Shown in pieces: positions 44,465 to 52,624 of a stretch of 64,000 nt of DNA (position 1 is the first letter of the stretch; the number at the start of each line of letters is the position of its first letter). This DNA comes from Anaerolineaceae bacterium (lineage in GTDB: Bacteria; Chloroflexota; Anaerolineae; Aggregatilineales; Phototrophicaceae): assembly GCA_020634165.1 (NCBI GenBank), contig JACKCF010000006.1, forward strand, positions 57,390 through 121,389, written 5' to 3'. The position numbers and the translations under genes are program-made. Below the pieces are notes generated by a model. It made no database searches and was not told the DNA's origin. It saw only the letters and a list, made by a program, of their open reading frames with translations.

Positions 44465-46726
44465 CTAATTGACCATAGCGCGTAGATCATCTTCGCTCAA
44501 TATGGTAACGCCTAGCTGGCTGGCTTTGTCCGCCTTGGAACCTGGAGATTCCCCGACGACAACGTAGTCTGTGTTTTTGCTGACGCTGCCGCTGACTTTG
44601 CCGCCATGCGCTTCAATGAGGGCCTTAATGTCATCACGTGGAACGCTCATCGTGCCAGTGATGACAAACTTAAGCCCATCCAGTGATGTGCCTTCTTTTT
44701 CGACTTTTTCTGCGACCATATTAACGCCAGCGCGTTCCATTTTCGCTAGCAGTTCCTGATGGTAGCCATCTGCGAACCAGTTGACGACATTGCTGGCCAA
44801 TATTGGCCCCAGTCCTTCGATAGTCAGCAAGGATTTGGCTGTGGCTGTCAATATCTGCAGGCGTTCGGCAATCACTTCGACGGGAACGCTGGAATCAATA
44901 CTCAAAATCGGTTTGAGCAAACGACTGAGTTTGCTTCCAAGATCACTGGCATCAACATAGCGTGGAGCCAACTCAACCAAAGGCTTGCTCAGGCGTGTTT
45001 TTGCTCTGGCAGCATCAGGGTCGCTAGTCTCCACACTTAGCAATGGAGCAATAGACTCCAGGAAGGCGTTTTCCTGGGCTTTGATGGCATTTGTAGTCTC
45101 GATCAACATCTGCATGCTATGGAACCGATCTGCCAGCAGATTTGCCACCACACCGCCCACGCCATCGATGCCCAGTGAAGCCAATAACTGTGCCAGTGGT
45201 CGATGCTTGGCATTCTCAATAGATTGCAGCAGATTGTCTACCTTCTTGTCTGCAAACCCTTCCAATGCCAGAATCGAATCGGCTTCCAGGTAAAAAATAT
45301 CTGCTTCATCGTTAATCAGATTGGCATCAATCAATGCCTTTACCGTTTCCGGCCCCATGCCGTCGATGTCCATCGCCCCGCGTGATACGAAAAATTCCAG
45401 GCTGCGAAAAACGCGCTCTTCACAGCGTGGATTTGGGCAGAACAAGTCAACAGCACCTTCAGGCCGGACCAGAACATCCCCGGAAAAAGGACAGAGTTCT
45501 GGCGGCAGGATAGGCGTTTCACTGCCATCGCGTGCACCCGTAACCGGGCCAATGACGTAAGGGATCACTTCACCGGAACGCTTAACAATGACCTTATCGC
45601 CTACGCGGATGTCCAATTGCTGGATCAGATCATAATTGTGCAGACTCGCATTGCTGACAGTGACCCCGCTGAGAAATACAGGCTCAAGCGAGGCCGTTGG
45701 TGTGACCTTACCTGTGCGGCCAATGTTGACGACGACGTCTAGCAGGGTCGTTGTTGCTTCCTCCGCCGGGAACTTATAAGCGGTCGCACCGCGTGGGTCT
45801 TTACCGGAAATTCCCAATTCTCGGCGCGCAGCAATGTCGTTGATCTTAATAACCAACCCGTCAATCTCAAACGGAAGTTGGTTTCTGTGGGATTCCCATG
45901 TGGGTAATTGCTGGATAATGTCGGATAAAGTGGGAAAATACTCCGAATGTGGGATAACATTGAATCCCATATCCCGCATGAATTCCAAAGTATCCCACTC
46001 TTTATCCAACACCAGACCGTCGCTATCCACAATGTCGTAGATATAGGCTGTTAACGGCCTTTGCGCTGTGATGCGAGAATCTTTCTGCTTCAACGAGCCT
46101 GATGCAGTATTGCGCGCATTGACATAGCGCGGTAGGCCAGCCGCCTCTTGTTCTTCGTTGACCCGCTCAAAGTCCTCTTTCTGAAAAAGAACTTCCCCCC
46201 GCACAACCAGCCTCGATGGTGGCTGTGGACCATCCGCATGTGAGGGAATCCGCAGAGGAACGGTTCTTATTGTGCGGATATTGGCTGTCACATCATCGCC
46301 AACCTCGCCGTTGCCTCTCGTAGCGGCTGTTACCAGTACACTATCAACGTAAGTCAATACAACGCTGAGGCCATCGAGCTTCGGTTCCAGCACATAATCA
46401 AATGTCGTTCCGGCTGTCATCAGCTTGAGGTTGCGCTCTTCCCAGCGCTGTAGGTCTTCTGGGCTGAACGCATTAGCGAGGCTCAGGATCGGTGCAGGGT
46501 GGGCGACCTTGGGTAGATCGTCACTCAAATCGCTGCCGACGCGCTGAGTGGGAGAATCCGGCGTACGCAGTTCAGGATGCTCTACCTCAAGTTCACGTAG
46601 CTCATGGAAAAGACGATCATATTCCGCATCGGTGATGATTGGATCATTGAGCACGTTGTAACGATAAATATGGTAATTGAGTTCTTTACGTAGCTCAGTA
46701 GCGCGTGCAGCCAGCGCATCTTCCAT
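44465..46726 (-). CDS. ligA: NAD+-dependent DNA ligase, with an extra inserted segment
   Basis: 753 residues against the usual ~670. Domain Ia YHIYRYNVLNDPIITDAEYD, adenylation site EPKLDGLSVVLTY with catalytic Lys, OB fold (VNIGRTGKVTPTASLEPVFL), zinc finger, HhH repeats and a C-terminal BRCT (LKFVITGTMSVPRDDIKALI). Two oddities: the zinc finger reads C-P-F-S where C-x2-C is expected, so one ligand is Ser; and about 85 residues (~550-632, AFLESIAPLLSVETSDPDAA onward) are inserted between HhH elements. Start: ATG 46726 with AGGAG 7 nt upstream, better than ATG 46741, which overlaps that Shine-Dalgarno. It seals nicks in replication and repair. Confidence 0.95.
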   Translation of the reverse strand: MEDALAARATELRKELNYHIYRYNVLNDPIITDAEYDRLFHELRELEVEHPELRTPDSPTQRVGSDLSDDLPKVAHPAPILSLANAFSPEDLQRWEERNLKLMTAGTTFDYVLEPKLDGLSVVLTYVDSVLVTAATRGNGEVGDDVTANIRTIRTVPLRIPSHADGPQPPSRLVVRGEVLFQKEDFERVNEEQEAAGLPRYVNARNTASGSLKQKDSRITAQRPLTAYIYDIVDSDGLVLDKEWDTLEFMRDMGFNVIPHSEYFPTLSDIIQQLPTWESHRNQLPFEIDGLVIKINDIAARRELGISGKDPRGATAYKFPAEEATTTLLDVVVNIGRTGKVTPTASLEPVFLSGVTVSNASLHNYDLIQQLDIRVGDKVIVKRSGEVIPYVIGPVTGARDGSETPILPPELCPFSGDVLVRPEGAVDLFCPNPRCEERVFRSLEFFVSRGAMDIDGMGPETVKALIDANLINDEADIFYLEADSILALEGFADKKVDNLLQSIENAKHRPLAQLLASLGIDGVGGVVANLLADRFHSMQMLIETTNAIKAQENAFLESIAPLLSVETSDPDAARAKTRLSKPLVELAPRYVDASDLGSKLSRLLKPILSIDSSVPVEVIAERLQILTATAKSLLTIEGLGPILASNVVNWFADGYHQELLAKMERAGVNMVAEKVEKEGTSLDGLKFVITGTMSVPRDDIKALIEAHGGKVSGSVSKNTDYVVVGESPGSKADKASQLGVTILSEDDLRAMVN

Positions 46727-46765
46727 TCGTGAACTCCTCATCGTTATTTCTGAGTAGCCAGTTGA

Positions 46766-47554
46766 CTATTGTGGTGTGGCGATCACACCCAGGTAATTAC
46801 TCACTGCCCAGCCGGAACGTGTTGTATCCACTGCATCCTGGATGCGCCACCACGTAAATCCATCCGCCTGAACAGGACCTTCTACAACCAGGAACTGCTC
46901 GTCTTCATCCGCTCGGAATTGAATACTTGTGTCGTTGATGCCAGGGACGTTGCGAACGTTTAGTTGCTGGTCATCAACGCCGCGAACAGCAATAGTTGCA
47001 CCAACCGTGATTCCAACGGGCGTTGGCGTAATAACCACTGCCGGGAGGGTAGGCCCATTAAGGGTGAGTGCTTCTGGTGTATCTTCCACACTCAGAATAG
47101 TTCTGGAACCAGGGACGGCTGTTGCGGGTGTAAGTTGCAGACCACTAGCTGTATTCGCATTCGCTTCTGATGTGATAATACGGATAATGGGGGTACTCGC
47201 GGGCGTCGCATTGCTACCGCCCATCGCGATAATACCTGCAATTGCCAGCACGGCAACGATCACTACTCCCAGCACCATCACGCCAATTGACCACAAAGGA
47301 ATGTAAAAACTACCGCGTTTGCTTGCGCGCCTGGCATGTCGCTGTCGTGCTGTTGAGGTTGTAGGGTTAGCCTGAGGCCTGACGGGCACTTGCTGGCCAG
47401 TGCGTGTATTCGGTGTGACGACATGTGGACCTGTTGACTGGGTAGAATGCTCGGTTCGCGAACGAAATTGCCCGGTAATAGGGCGCGTTCGCTGTGCATC
47501 TGTACGCGATGTGTCATCAGAATTTGACTGATTGGGCGGCAGTTTTTGCGACAT
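46766..47554 (-). CDS. Membrane-anchored protein with C-terminal SH3-like domain
   Basis: About 262 residues from ATG 47554 (MSQKLPPNQSN); an in-frame ATG at 47593 would overlap polX. Cytoplasmic N-terminal ~85 residues, basic, Thr/Arg/Gln-rich and probably disordered; one membrane helix (IPLWSIGVMVLGVVIVAVLA, IAGIIAMGG); then an extracytoplasmic Thr/Pro/Ala-rich stretch and a bacterial SH3-type domain: VGATIAVRGVDDQQLNVRNV, FLVVEGPVQADGFTWWRIQD and GWAVSNYLGV. Such domains bind cell-wall or surface ligands. It lies between polX and ligA in one direction, but a functional link to DNA repair is not obvious. Confidence 0.78.
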   Translation of the reverse strand: MSQKLPPNQSNSDDTSRTDAQRTRPITGQFRSRTEHSTQSTGPHVVTPNTRTGQQVPVRPQANPTTSTARQRHARRASKRGSFYIPLWSIGVMVLGVVIVAVLAIAGIIAMGGSNATPASTPIIRIITSEANANTASGLQLTPATAVPGSRTILSVEDTPEALTLNGPTLPAVVITPTPVGITVGATIAVRGVDDQQLNVRNVPGINDTSIQFRADEDEQFLVVEGPVQADGFTWWRIQDAVDTTRSGWAVSNYLGVIATPQ

Positions 47555-47571
47555 GATAACAATCCGTGTAA

Positions 47572-49323
47572 TTAGCCTCGTGATTGTATCCACGCATATA
47601 GGCGATCAAAAGACCATGTGTTGATGACATGTGTCGGTTCGACCCATGCGCGGCGTGCCGTGAGGATACCATATGGCAGCATATCCATCATCTTAGTGCT
47701 GTGCGCATCGGTATTGATCGCTAGTTTAATGCCCAACTGCTGTACCCGCCGCGCATATTGTGAATCCAGGTCCAACCGTGCCGGATTAGCATTAATTTCG
47801 AGCACTGTATCTGTTTTCAATGCAGCTTCAAATACAGCGTCAAAGTCTACATCTGCTGAAGGCCGTGATCCAATCAAGCGACCAGTCATATGACCAATGC
47901 AATCAACATGTGGGTTATTGATGGCATTGAGAAGGCGCATGGTGATGGTTGCCCGATCCTGCGTCAACCCAAAGTGCAGTGACGCAACCACAAAATCCAG
48001 TTGCGCCAGAACATCATCTGGTAAGTCCATACTGCCATCTTCGAGAATATCCATCTCGACACCATGCAGCACATGGAAATCCTCGCCCATTTCGGCATCA
48101 ACCGCACGAACTTCTGCTTGTTGTTCCAGCAGTCGATTCGCATCCAGCCCATTGGCAACCACACTGCGCTTAGAGTGGTCCGTGATGACGATATGCGTCT
48201 TTCCACGCTCGCGTGCTGCTTCTGCCATCTCACCGATAGAAAGCGTGCCATCGCTCCATGTCGTGTGCATGTGCAAATCGGAGAGAATATCCTCGGCAGT
48301 AATCAGATTCGGTAGCTTGCCTTCGATTGCCGCTTCAATTTCGCCCTGATCTTCGCGTAATTCAGGTGCAATCCACGGCAGCCCGATTTTTTCGTAAACA
48401 TCTTCCTCGGTGCCGCAATATACATAATGCGATTCATCCAGCATGTTGCCCGCATCATCAATCGGGCGCAGCGCATGCTCGTTGAGGCTGAATCCTTTGT
48501 TCAGAGCAATTTCACGAATTTTGACATTGTGATCTTTACTACCTGTGAAATATTGCAGCGCCGTTCCGAAACGCTCTCGTGGTAAGACGCGCAAATCTAC
48601 CTGAAGGCCCGTACGAAGTTCAATCGAACTCTTCGTCGGTCCCTGCCCCAGAATGCGCTCAACGCGGCTCATGCTGACGAAGTGTTCCATGATCGGTTCA
48701 GCTTCATCACTTACTGCCAGAATATCAACATCGCCGATTGTTGTACGCCCACGCCGGATGCTGCCAGCGATCACAGCTTCCTCGACCTGAGGAAGTGCTA
48801 CCAGTTCAGCAAGGATAGCATCCGCTGCTTGCTTGGCATTGCCAATTGGGGTGCGGCCTCGATTGCGAGAAAGTGCTTGAATCGAGTCAATAATCTTTTG
48901 CTCGCTTTTGGCTCCCATACCTGCCAAATCGCGTAACTTACCCTCTGAGGCAGCTTTCTGTAAATCGGTAACAGTTGTGATACCTAGCTCATCCCAGAAC
49001 AACTTGGCTTTCTTAGGACCAACACCATTGATAGCTTTGATCTCCAGCAGTGATTCGGGGACCTGCGCCCTGAGCTTTTCGTAAAATTCAAGTTTGTTCG
49101 TTTCCAGCAGCTCTTTTATTTTGTCGCTAATTGCCTTACCAATCCCTGGAATATCGGTCAGCGTGCCATCATCGACATACGCCTGCAAATCACGCGGAAG
49201 TTCACCTAATGTCTCACCAGCGCGGCGATACGATAAGAACTTGAATCGGTTTTCGCCCTGAATTTCAAGCATATCTGCAATGTTATTAAAGATGTCGGCA
49301 ATCTCTTGATTGGTCAGTGCCAA
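47572..49323 (-). CDS. polX: DNA polymerase X with PHP domain
   Basis: 583 residues, normal for bacterial PolX. N-terminal helix-hairpin-helix 8-kDa domain (LTNQEIADIFNNIADMLEIQ, DIPGIGKAISDKIKELL), second HhH (INGVGPKKAKLFWDELGI), polymerase core AGSIRRGRTTIGDVDILAVS with the Asp metal ligands, and a C-terminal PHP domain (DLHMHTTWSDGTLSIGEMAE, IVITDHSKRSV, GVEMDIL, INTDAHS) that supplies 3'-5' exonuclease or AP-endonuclease activity. It acts in gap filling in base excision repair. The TTG start at 49323 is supported by AGGAG 7 nt upstream. It is divergent from the trp operon. Confidence 0.94.
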   Translation of the reverse strand: MALTNQEIADIFNNIADMLEIQGENRFKFLSYRRAGETLGELPRDLQAYVDDGTLTDIPGIGKAISDKIKELLETNKLEFYEKLRAQVPESLLEIKAINGVGPKKAKLFWDELGITTVTDLQKAASEGKLRDLAGMGAKSEQKIIDSIQALSRNRGRTPIGNAKQAADAILAELVALPQVEEAVIAGSIRRGRTTIGDVDILAVSDEAEPIMEHFVSMSRVERILGQGPTKSSIELRTGLQVDLRVLPRERFGTALQYFTGSKDHNVKIREIALNKGFSLNEHALRPIDDAGNMLDESHYVYCGTEEDVYEKIGLPWIAPELREDQGEIEAAIEGKLPNLITAEDILSDLHMHTTWSDGTLSIGEMAEAARERGKTHIVITDHSKRSVVANGLDANRLLEQQAEVRAVDAEMGEDFHVLHGVEMDILEDGSMDLPDDVLAQLDFVVASLHFGLTQDRATITMRLLNAINNPHVDCIGHMTGRLIGSRPSADVDFDAVFEAALKTDTVLEINANPARLDLDSQYARRVQQLGIKLAINTDAHSTKMMDMLPYGILTARRAWVEPTHVINTWSFDRLYAWIQSRG

Positions 49324-49435
49324 GAGGATACTCCTGAATGTGTTTTAGGGGCAGTTAAGCGATCATTATACATAGAACACTTGTGCAACGTATTATACCT
49401 TAACCTGCAAGATACGCGCAATCTTGAGCAAAAGC

Positions 49436-49464
49436 TTGACATCGACAGCAGAAGCCGTTATCTT
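49436..49464 (+). promoter_or_regulatory. Promoter of the trp operon
   Basis: Perfect -35 TTGACA (49436-49441), 17-bp spacer, weaker -10 TATCTT (49459-49464). The predicted start near 49471 lies just upstream of the T-box stem I. Confidence 0.65.
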
Positions 49465-49493
49465 GTTGCCAATTAACAATTTCATCTTCCAAA

Positions 49494-49774
49494 AGCTTTG
49501 ATCTGGAAGAGTACAGATTGTAGTGATGTTCAGAGAGCTGCCCATATTGCTGTGAGGGTAGTACATGCGCCAATCTGGAATGGGCCAGGGAGCTGCAAGG
49601 GCGAACGACTGATGTTCATTAGCCTGCGCCGGAGAGCGTTCCGTTATCAAGACGCAGGGTATCGGCCAGATGGCCCGTACCTGAAGAGCGGCGACTGCAC
49701 GCGAGTGTGGCGCAATCAAGGTGGTACCGCGGGAGTTCCTCTCGTCCTTGGATGGATGTGATGGACTCTTTTTT
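49494..49774 (+). promoter_or_regulatory. T-box leader, tryptophan-specific (specifier UGG)
   Basis: The T-box core AAGGTGGTACCGCGG is at 49718-49732, followed by GGAGTTCCTCTCGTCC and a T run (49769-49774). Stem I reads: CTGG (49503-49506) with CCAG (49585-49588); specifier loop with AGTA on the 5' side and GGAA-TGG-G on the 3' side; AGATTG (49515-49520) with CAATCT (49571-49576); then AGAGAG and GCTGTGAG distal elements. The specifier TGG at 49581-49583 is the Trp codon, matching the downstream trp genes. Uncharged tRNA-Trp should stabilise the antiterminator and permit transcription. The tRNA-contacting bulge is TGGT, which pairs best with discriminator A73. Confidence 0.93.
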
Positions 49775-49796
49775 GATTAATGGGAGATACCACCCT

Positions 49797-51308
49797 ATGG
49801 CGCTGAACTATCGTACGCGGTCGGACATTCTACCCTCGCGTGAAGAAGTCTACGAATTGTTCCAACAGGGCGACCTCGTCCCTGTCTATCGAACCCTGCT
49901 AGCCGACCTTGAAACTCCCGTTAGCGTCTATATGAAGCTGACACAGGAAGGGCATCCTTTGTTCCTCTTGGAAAGTGTCGAAGGTGGCGAACGCATCGGT
50001 CGCTACTCTTTCATTGGCATCAATCCCAAACGCATTATCTCCGTTCAGAGGGATCAGGTTGCAGAAACAATCGATGGTGCGACATCGACACGCAGCCTGA
50101 CTGATGGAGAAGATCCGCTGCATGTCATCAAAGCCGCCCTGGACGAGTATAAAACCGTTGTAGTCGATGGCTTACCACGTCTGGTCGGTGGGGCGGTTGG
50201 CTACCTGTCTTACGATGTCGTCCGCTATTTTGAAAAACTGCCGGATACAGCGACTGACGAACTTGACGTCCCTGATGCCGCCTTTATGCTGCCGGATACG
50301 TTAGTCATTTTCGACCATGCCAAGCACCAGCTCATCGTTCTGGCGAATGCCCACAATACGACCAACCCCGACGTGGCCTATGACGATGCCGTCCGCCGAA
50401 TAGACAAAATTGTCGTATCCCTTGGCAAACCGCTGCCTCACATCCCGGTACCAGACCAGCCCCTCAACGACGAACTTGTCTCCAATGTTGAGCAAGCCGT
50501 TTACGAAGATCACGTTCGCCGGTGCAAAGAGTACATCAAAGAGGGTGATGCCTTCCAGATTGTGCTGTCGCAGCGTTTCAGCCGCAAAACCAACGCCAGC
50601 CCGCTCATGATCTATCGTGCGCTGCGTGCCCTGAATCCCTCCCCCTATATGTTCTTGCTGGAATTCAGCCCCGATCTCATGCTTATTGGCGCATCTCCTG
50701 AAATGATGGTGCGTTTTGAGGATGGCATCGCTACCAATCGCCCATTAGCTGGCACCCGTCGTCGTGGCAAAAATGACGCTGAAGATGCTGCTCTCGCCGA
50801 AGAACTGCTGGCCGATCCTAAAGAGCGTGCAGAACATGTCATGTTGGTTGACCTTGGCCGTAACGATCTCGGTCGTGTTTGTGAATATGGCACCGTTAAA
50901 GTCAATGAAATGATGGTCATCGAGCGTTACTCGCATGTGATGCACATTGTCAGCGATGTGGAAGGCAAGCTGCGCCCTGATATGGATGCCTTTGACCTCG
51001 TTCGCGCGACCTTCCCGGCGGGTACGCTTAGTGGTGCCCCCAAAGTACGCGCAATGGAAATCATCGAGGAATTGGAAGGGGTTCGTCGTGGACCTTATGG
51101 CGGCTCAGTCGGCTATTTCAGTTTTGATGGTTCGATGGACATCTGCATCACTATTCGCGCCATTCTACTTAAGGGCAATCAGGCCTATATTCAGGCTGGT
51201 GCGGGCATTGTCGCCGATAGCGAACCCGCCAAAGAGCATCAGGAATGCCGTAATAAAGCCCAGGCTGCGCTCGCAGCGATTGATTACGCTGAAAATGGAT
51301 TGATGTAA
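49797..51308 (+). CDS. trpE: Anthranilate synthase component I
   Basis: 503 residues from ATG 49797 (GGGAG about 10 nt upstream); in-frame codons upstream translate the T-box and are not coding. It forms anthranilate from chorismate with ammonia supplied by TrpG. The N-terminal domain holds the feedback site region (LLESVEGGERIGRYSFIG, with the SxE-like LLES element binding tryptophan). The catalytic domain has the chorismate-binding features DAFQIVLSQRF, IGASPEMMVRFEDG, NRPLAGTRRRG, the DLGRNDLGRV metal/Gly region, GAPKVRAMEIIEELE, and IQAGAGIVADS. First gene of a 12-gene unit. Confidence 0.97.
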   Translation: MALNYRTRSDILPSREEVYELFQQGDLVPVYRTLLADLETPVSVYMKLTQEGHPLFLLESVEGGERIGRYSFIGINPKRIISVQRDQVAETIDGATSTRSLTDGEDPLHVIKAALDEYKTVVVDGLPRLVGGAVGYLSYDVVRYFEKLPDTATDELDVPDAAFMLPDTLVIFDHAKHQLIVLANAHNTTNPDVAYDDAVRRIDKIVVSLGKPLPHIPVPDQPLNDELVSNVEQAVYEDHVRRCKEYIKEGDAFQIVLSQRFSRKTNASPLMIYRALRALNPSPYMFLLEFSPDLMLIGASPEMMVRFEDGIATNRPLAGTRRRGKNDAEDAALAEELLADPKERAEHVMLVDLGRNDLGRVCEYGTVKVNEMMVIERYSHVMHIVSDVEGKLRPDMDAFDLVRATFPAGTLSGAPKVRAMEIIEELEGVRRGPYGGSVGYFSFDGSMDICITIRAILLKGNQAYIQAGAGIVADSEPAKEHQECRNKAQAALAAIDYAENGLM

Positions 51309-51347
51309 CATCTGCTGGAACCAGCACTTAGTAACCGAGGAAGATAG

Positions 51348-52001
51348 ATGGTAGTCAAAAGATTCATGTTTATTCGCCCTGGCGAAACGGAATGGAACCG
51401 TCTCAATCGATGGCAGGGCCAGGTCGAGATTCCGTTGAATGTACATGGCATTGAGCAGGCCAAGCGACTGGCCCAGTTTATTCGCCCTCTAGGCATTCAG
51501 ACCCTGTACAGCAGTAGTTTGCGCCGCGCAAGTGACACAGCGGAAATTCTCGCGGATGCGCTCAACACCAAGCCCATTTACGACCAGCGCCTGCGTGAAC
51601 GTCACATGGGTGAATGGCAGGGTCTGGTATTGGGCGAAATCAAGGCTTGGTATCCAGATAAATATAAGCGTCTGCGCGATCACCCATTCGAGTATCAGAT
51701 AGAAGGTGGTGAGTCCCGTCGTCAGGTCATGACGCGCGTACAGGCTTGCTTCGACGATATTCTGGCGCGCGGTGGCAGTGAGACCATTGGTATCGTGTCT
51801 CATACAACCGCCATCATGACCATCGTCAGTATGCTCACCAAGAATCAGGATGCGTTCGACCTGGAATTTTCCAACATTTCGGTGACGACCGTTGCTCAGG
51901 AATCTTCCGGCGATTGGCAGATTACCCAGCTCAATGATGTGTCGCACCTGGAAGGCATGCCAACACTGACGCTCGGTGGCTCCGGCGAATATGATCTGTA
52001 A
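51348..52001 (+). CDS. Histidine-phosphatase-fold protein with catalytic His replaced by Pro (probable pseudoenzyme)
   Basis: 217 residues. All hallmarks of the phosphoglycerate-mutase superfamily are present (ETEWN, SSSLRRASDTAEIL, ERHMGEWQGLV, IGIVSHTTAIMTIV), but the phospho-acceptor motif RHG reads RPG (FIRPGETEWN; codon CCT at 51378-51380). The second His (VSHTT) and the Arg/Glu remain. The nucleophilic His forms the phosphohistidine intermediate, so normal phosphatase activity is not expected. The gene lies between trpE and trpG, 39 bp after trpE, with its own Shine-Dalgarno. A binding or regulatory role, or a base error (CAT to CCT is one change), must be considered. Confidence 0.88.
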   Translation: MVVKRFMFIRPGETEWNRLNRWQGQVEIPLNVHGIEQAKRLAQFIRPLGIQTLYSSSLRRASDTAEILADALNTKPIYDQRLRERHMGEWQGLVLGEIKAWYPDKYKRLRDHPFEYQIEGGESRRQVMTRVQACFDDILARGGSETIGIVSHTTAIMTIVSMLTKNQDAFDLEFSNISVTTVAQESSGDWQITQLNDVSHLEGMPTLTLGGSGEYDL

Positions 52002-52040
52002 ACACCGCTGAATTTCTTCTGGTGGATGAGGGAGTAGACC

Positions 52041-52622
52041 GTGATTCTCGTTATTGATAACTACGACAGCTTTACCTATAACATTGTGCAATTGATGGGC
52101 GAACTCGGTGCCGATATCAAAGTCGTGCGTAACGATCAGGTATCTGTTGAAGACGTACGCCAGATGCAGCCCGATCAGATTATCATCTCGCCAGGGCCTG
52201 GTTATCCCAGGGATGCAGGCATTTCACGCGATGTCATCGCCGAATTAGGACCCTCAATCCCGATTTTGGGCGTTTGCCTGGGGCATCAATGTATTGGCGA
52301 AGTCTATGGTGGCGTTGTATCACACGCCCAAAGCCTGATGCATGGCAAGACCAGTATGGTCTATCACAAGCTGGATGACCTATATATTGGTGTACCCAGC
52401 CCATTTGAGGCGACTCGTTATCATAGCCTCGTCATCAAGGAAGAAACGATGCCGGACTGCCTCTACACAACATCTTTCACCGAAGATGGCGAAATTATGG
52501 GCGTCCGGCACAGAGAGTATCCGGTCATGGGTGTGCAATTTCATCCGGAAAGCATCCTGACGGGGTTTGGAAAACGCATCTTGCAGAACTTTTTGGAATT
52601 CAAAGTAGCAGTGAGAGGTTAG
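52041..52622 (+). CDS. trpG: Anthranilate synthase component II (glutamine amidotransferase)
   Basis: 193 residues. GTG start with GGGAG 6-7 nt upstream. Class I glutaminase features: NYDSFTYNIVQLMGELGAD, the oxyanion SPGPGYPRDAG, the nucleophile elbow GVCLGHQCIGEVYGG with catalytic Cys, and the MGVQFHPESILT His-x-Glu pair. It releases ammonia from glutamine for TrpE. In some bacteria the same subunit serves PabA (folate), which cannot be excluded. Separated from trpE by the phosphatase-fold gene. Confidence 0.96.
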   Translation: MILVIDNYDSFTYNIVQLMGELGADIKVVRNDQVSVEDVRQMQPDQIIISPGPGYPRDAGISRDVIAELGPSIPILGVCLGHQCIGEVYGGVVSHAQSLMHGKTSMVYHKLDDLYIGVPSPFEATRYHSLVIKEETMPDCLYTTSFTEDGEIMGVRHREYPVMGVQFHPESILTGFGKRILQNFLEFKVAVRG

Positions 52623-52624
52623 TC

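Noticed and set aside
49707..49796. Upstream extension of trpE
   Set aside because: These codons translate the T-box antiterminator and terminator; ATG 49797 fits the family N-terminus.
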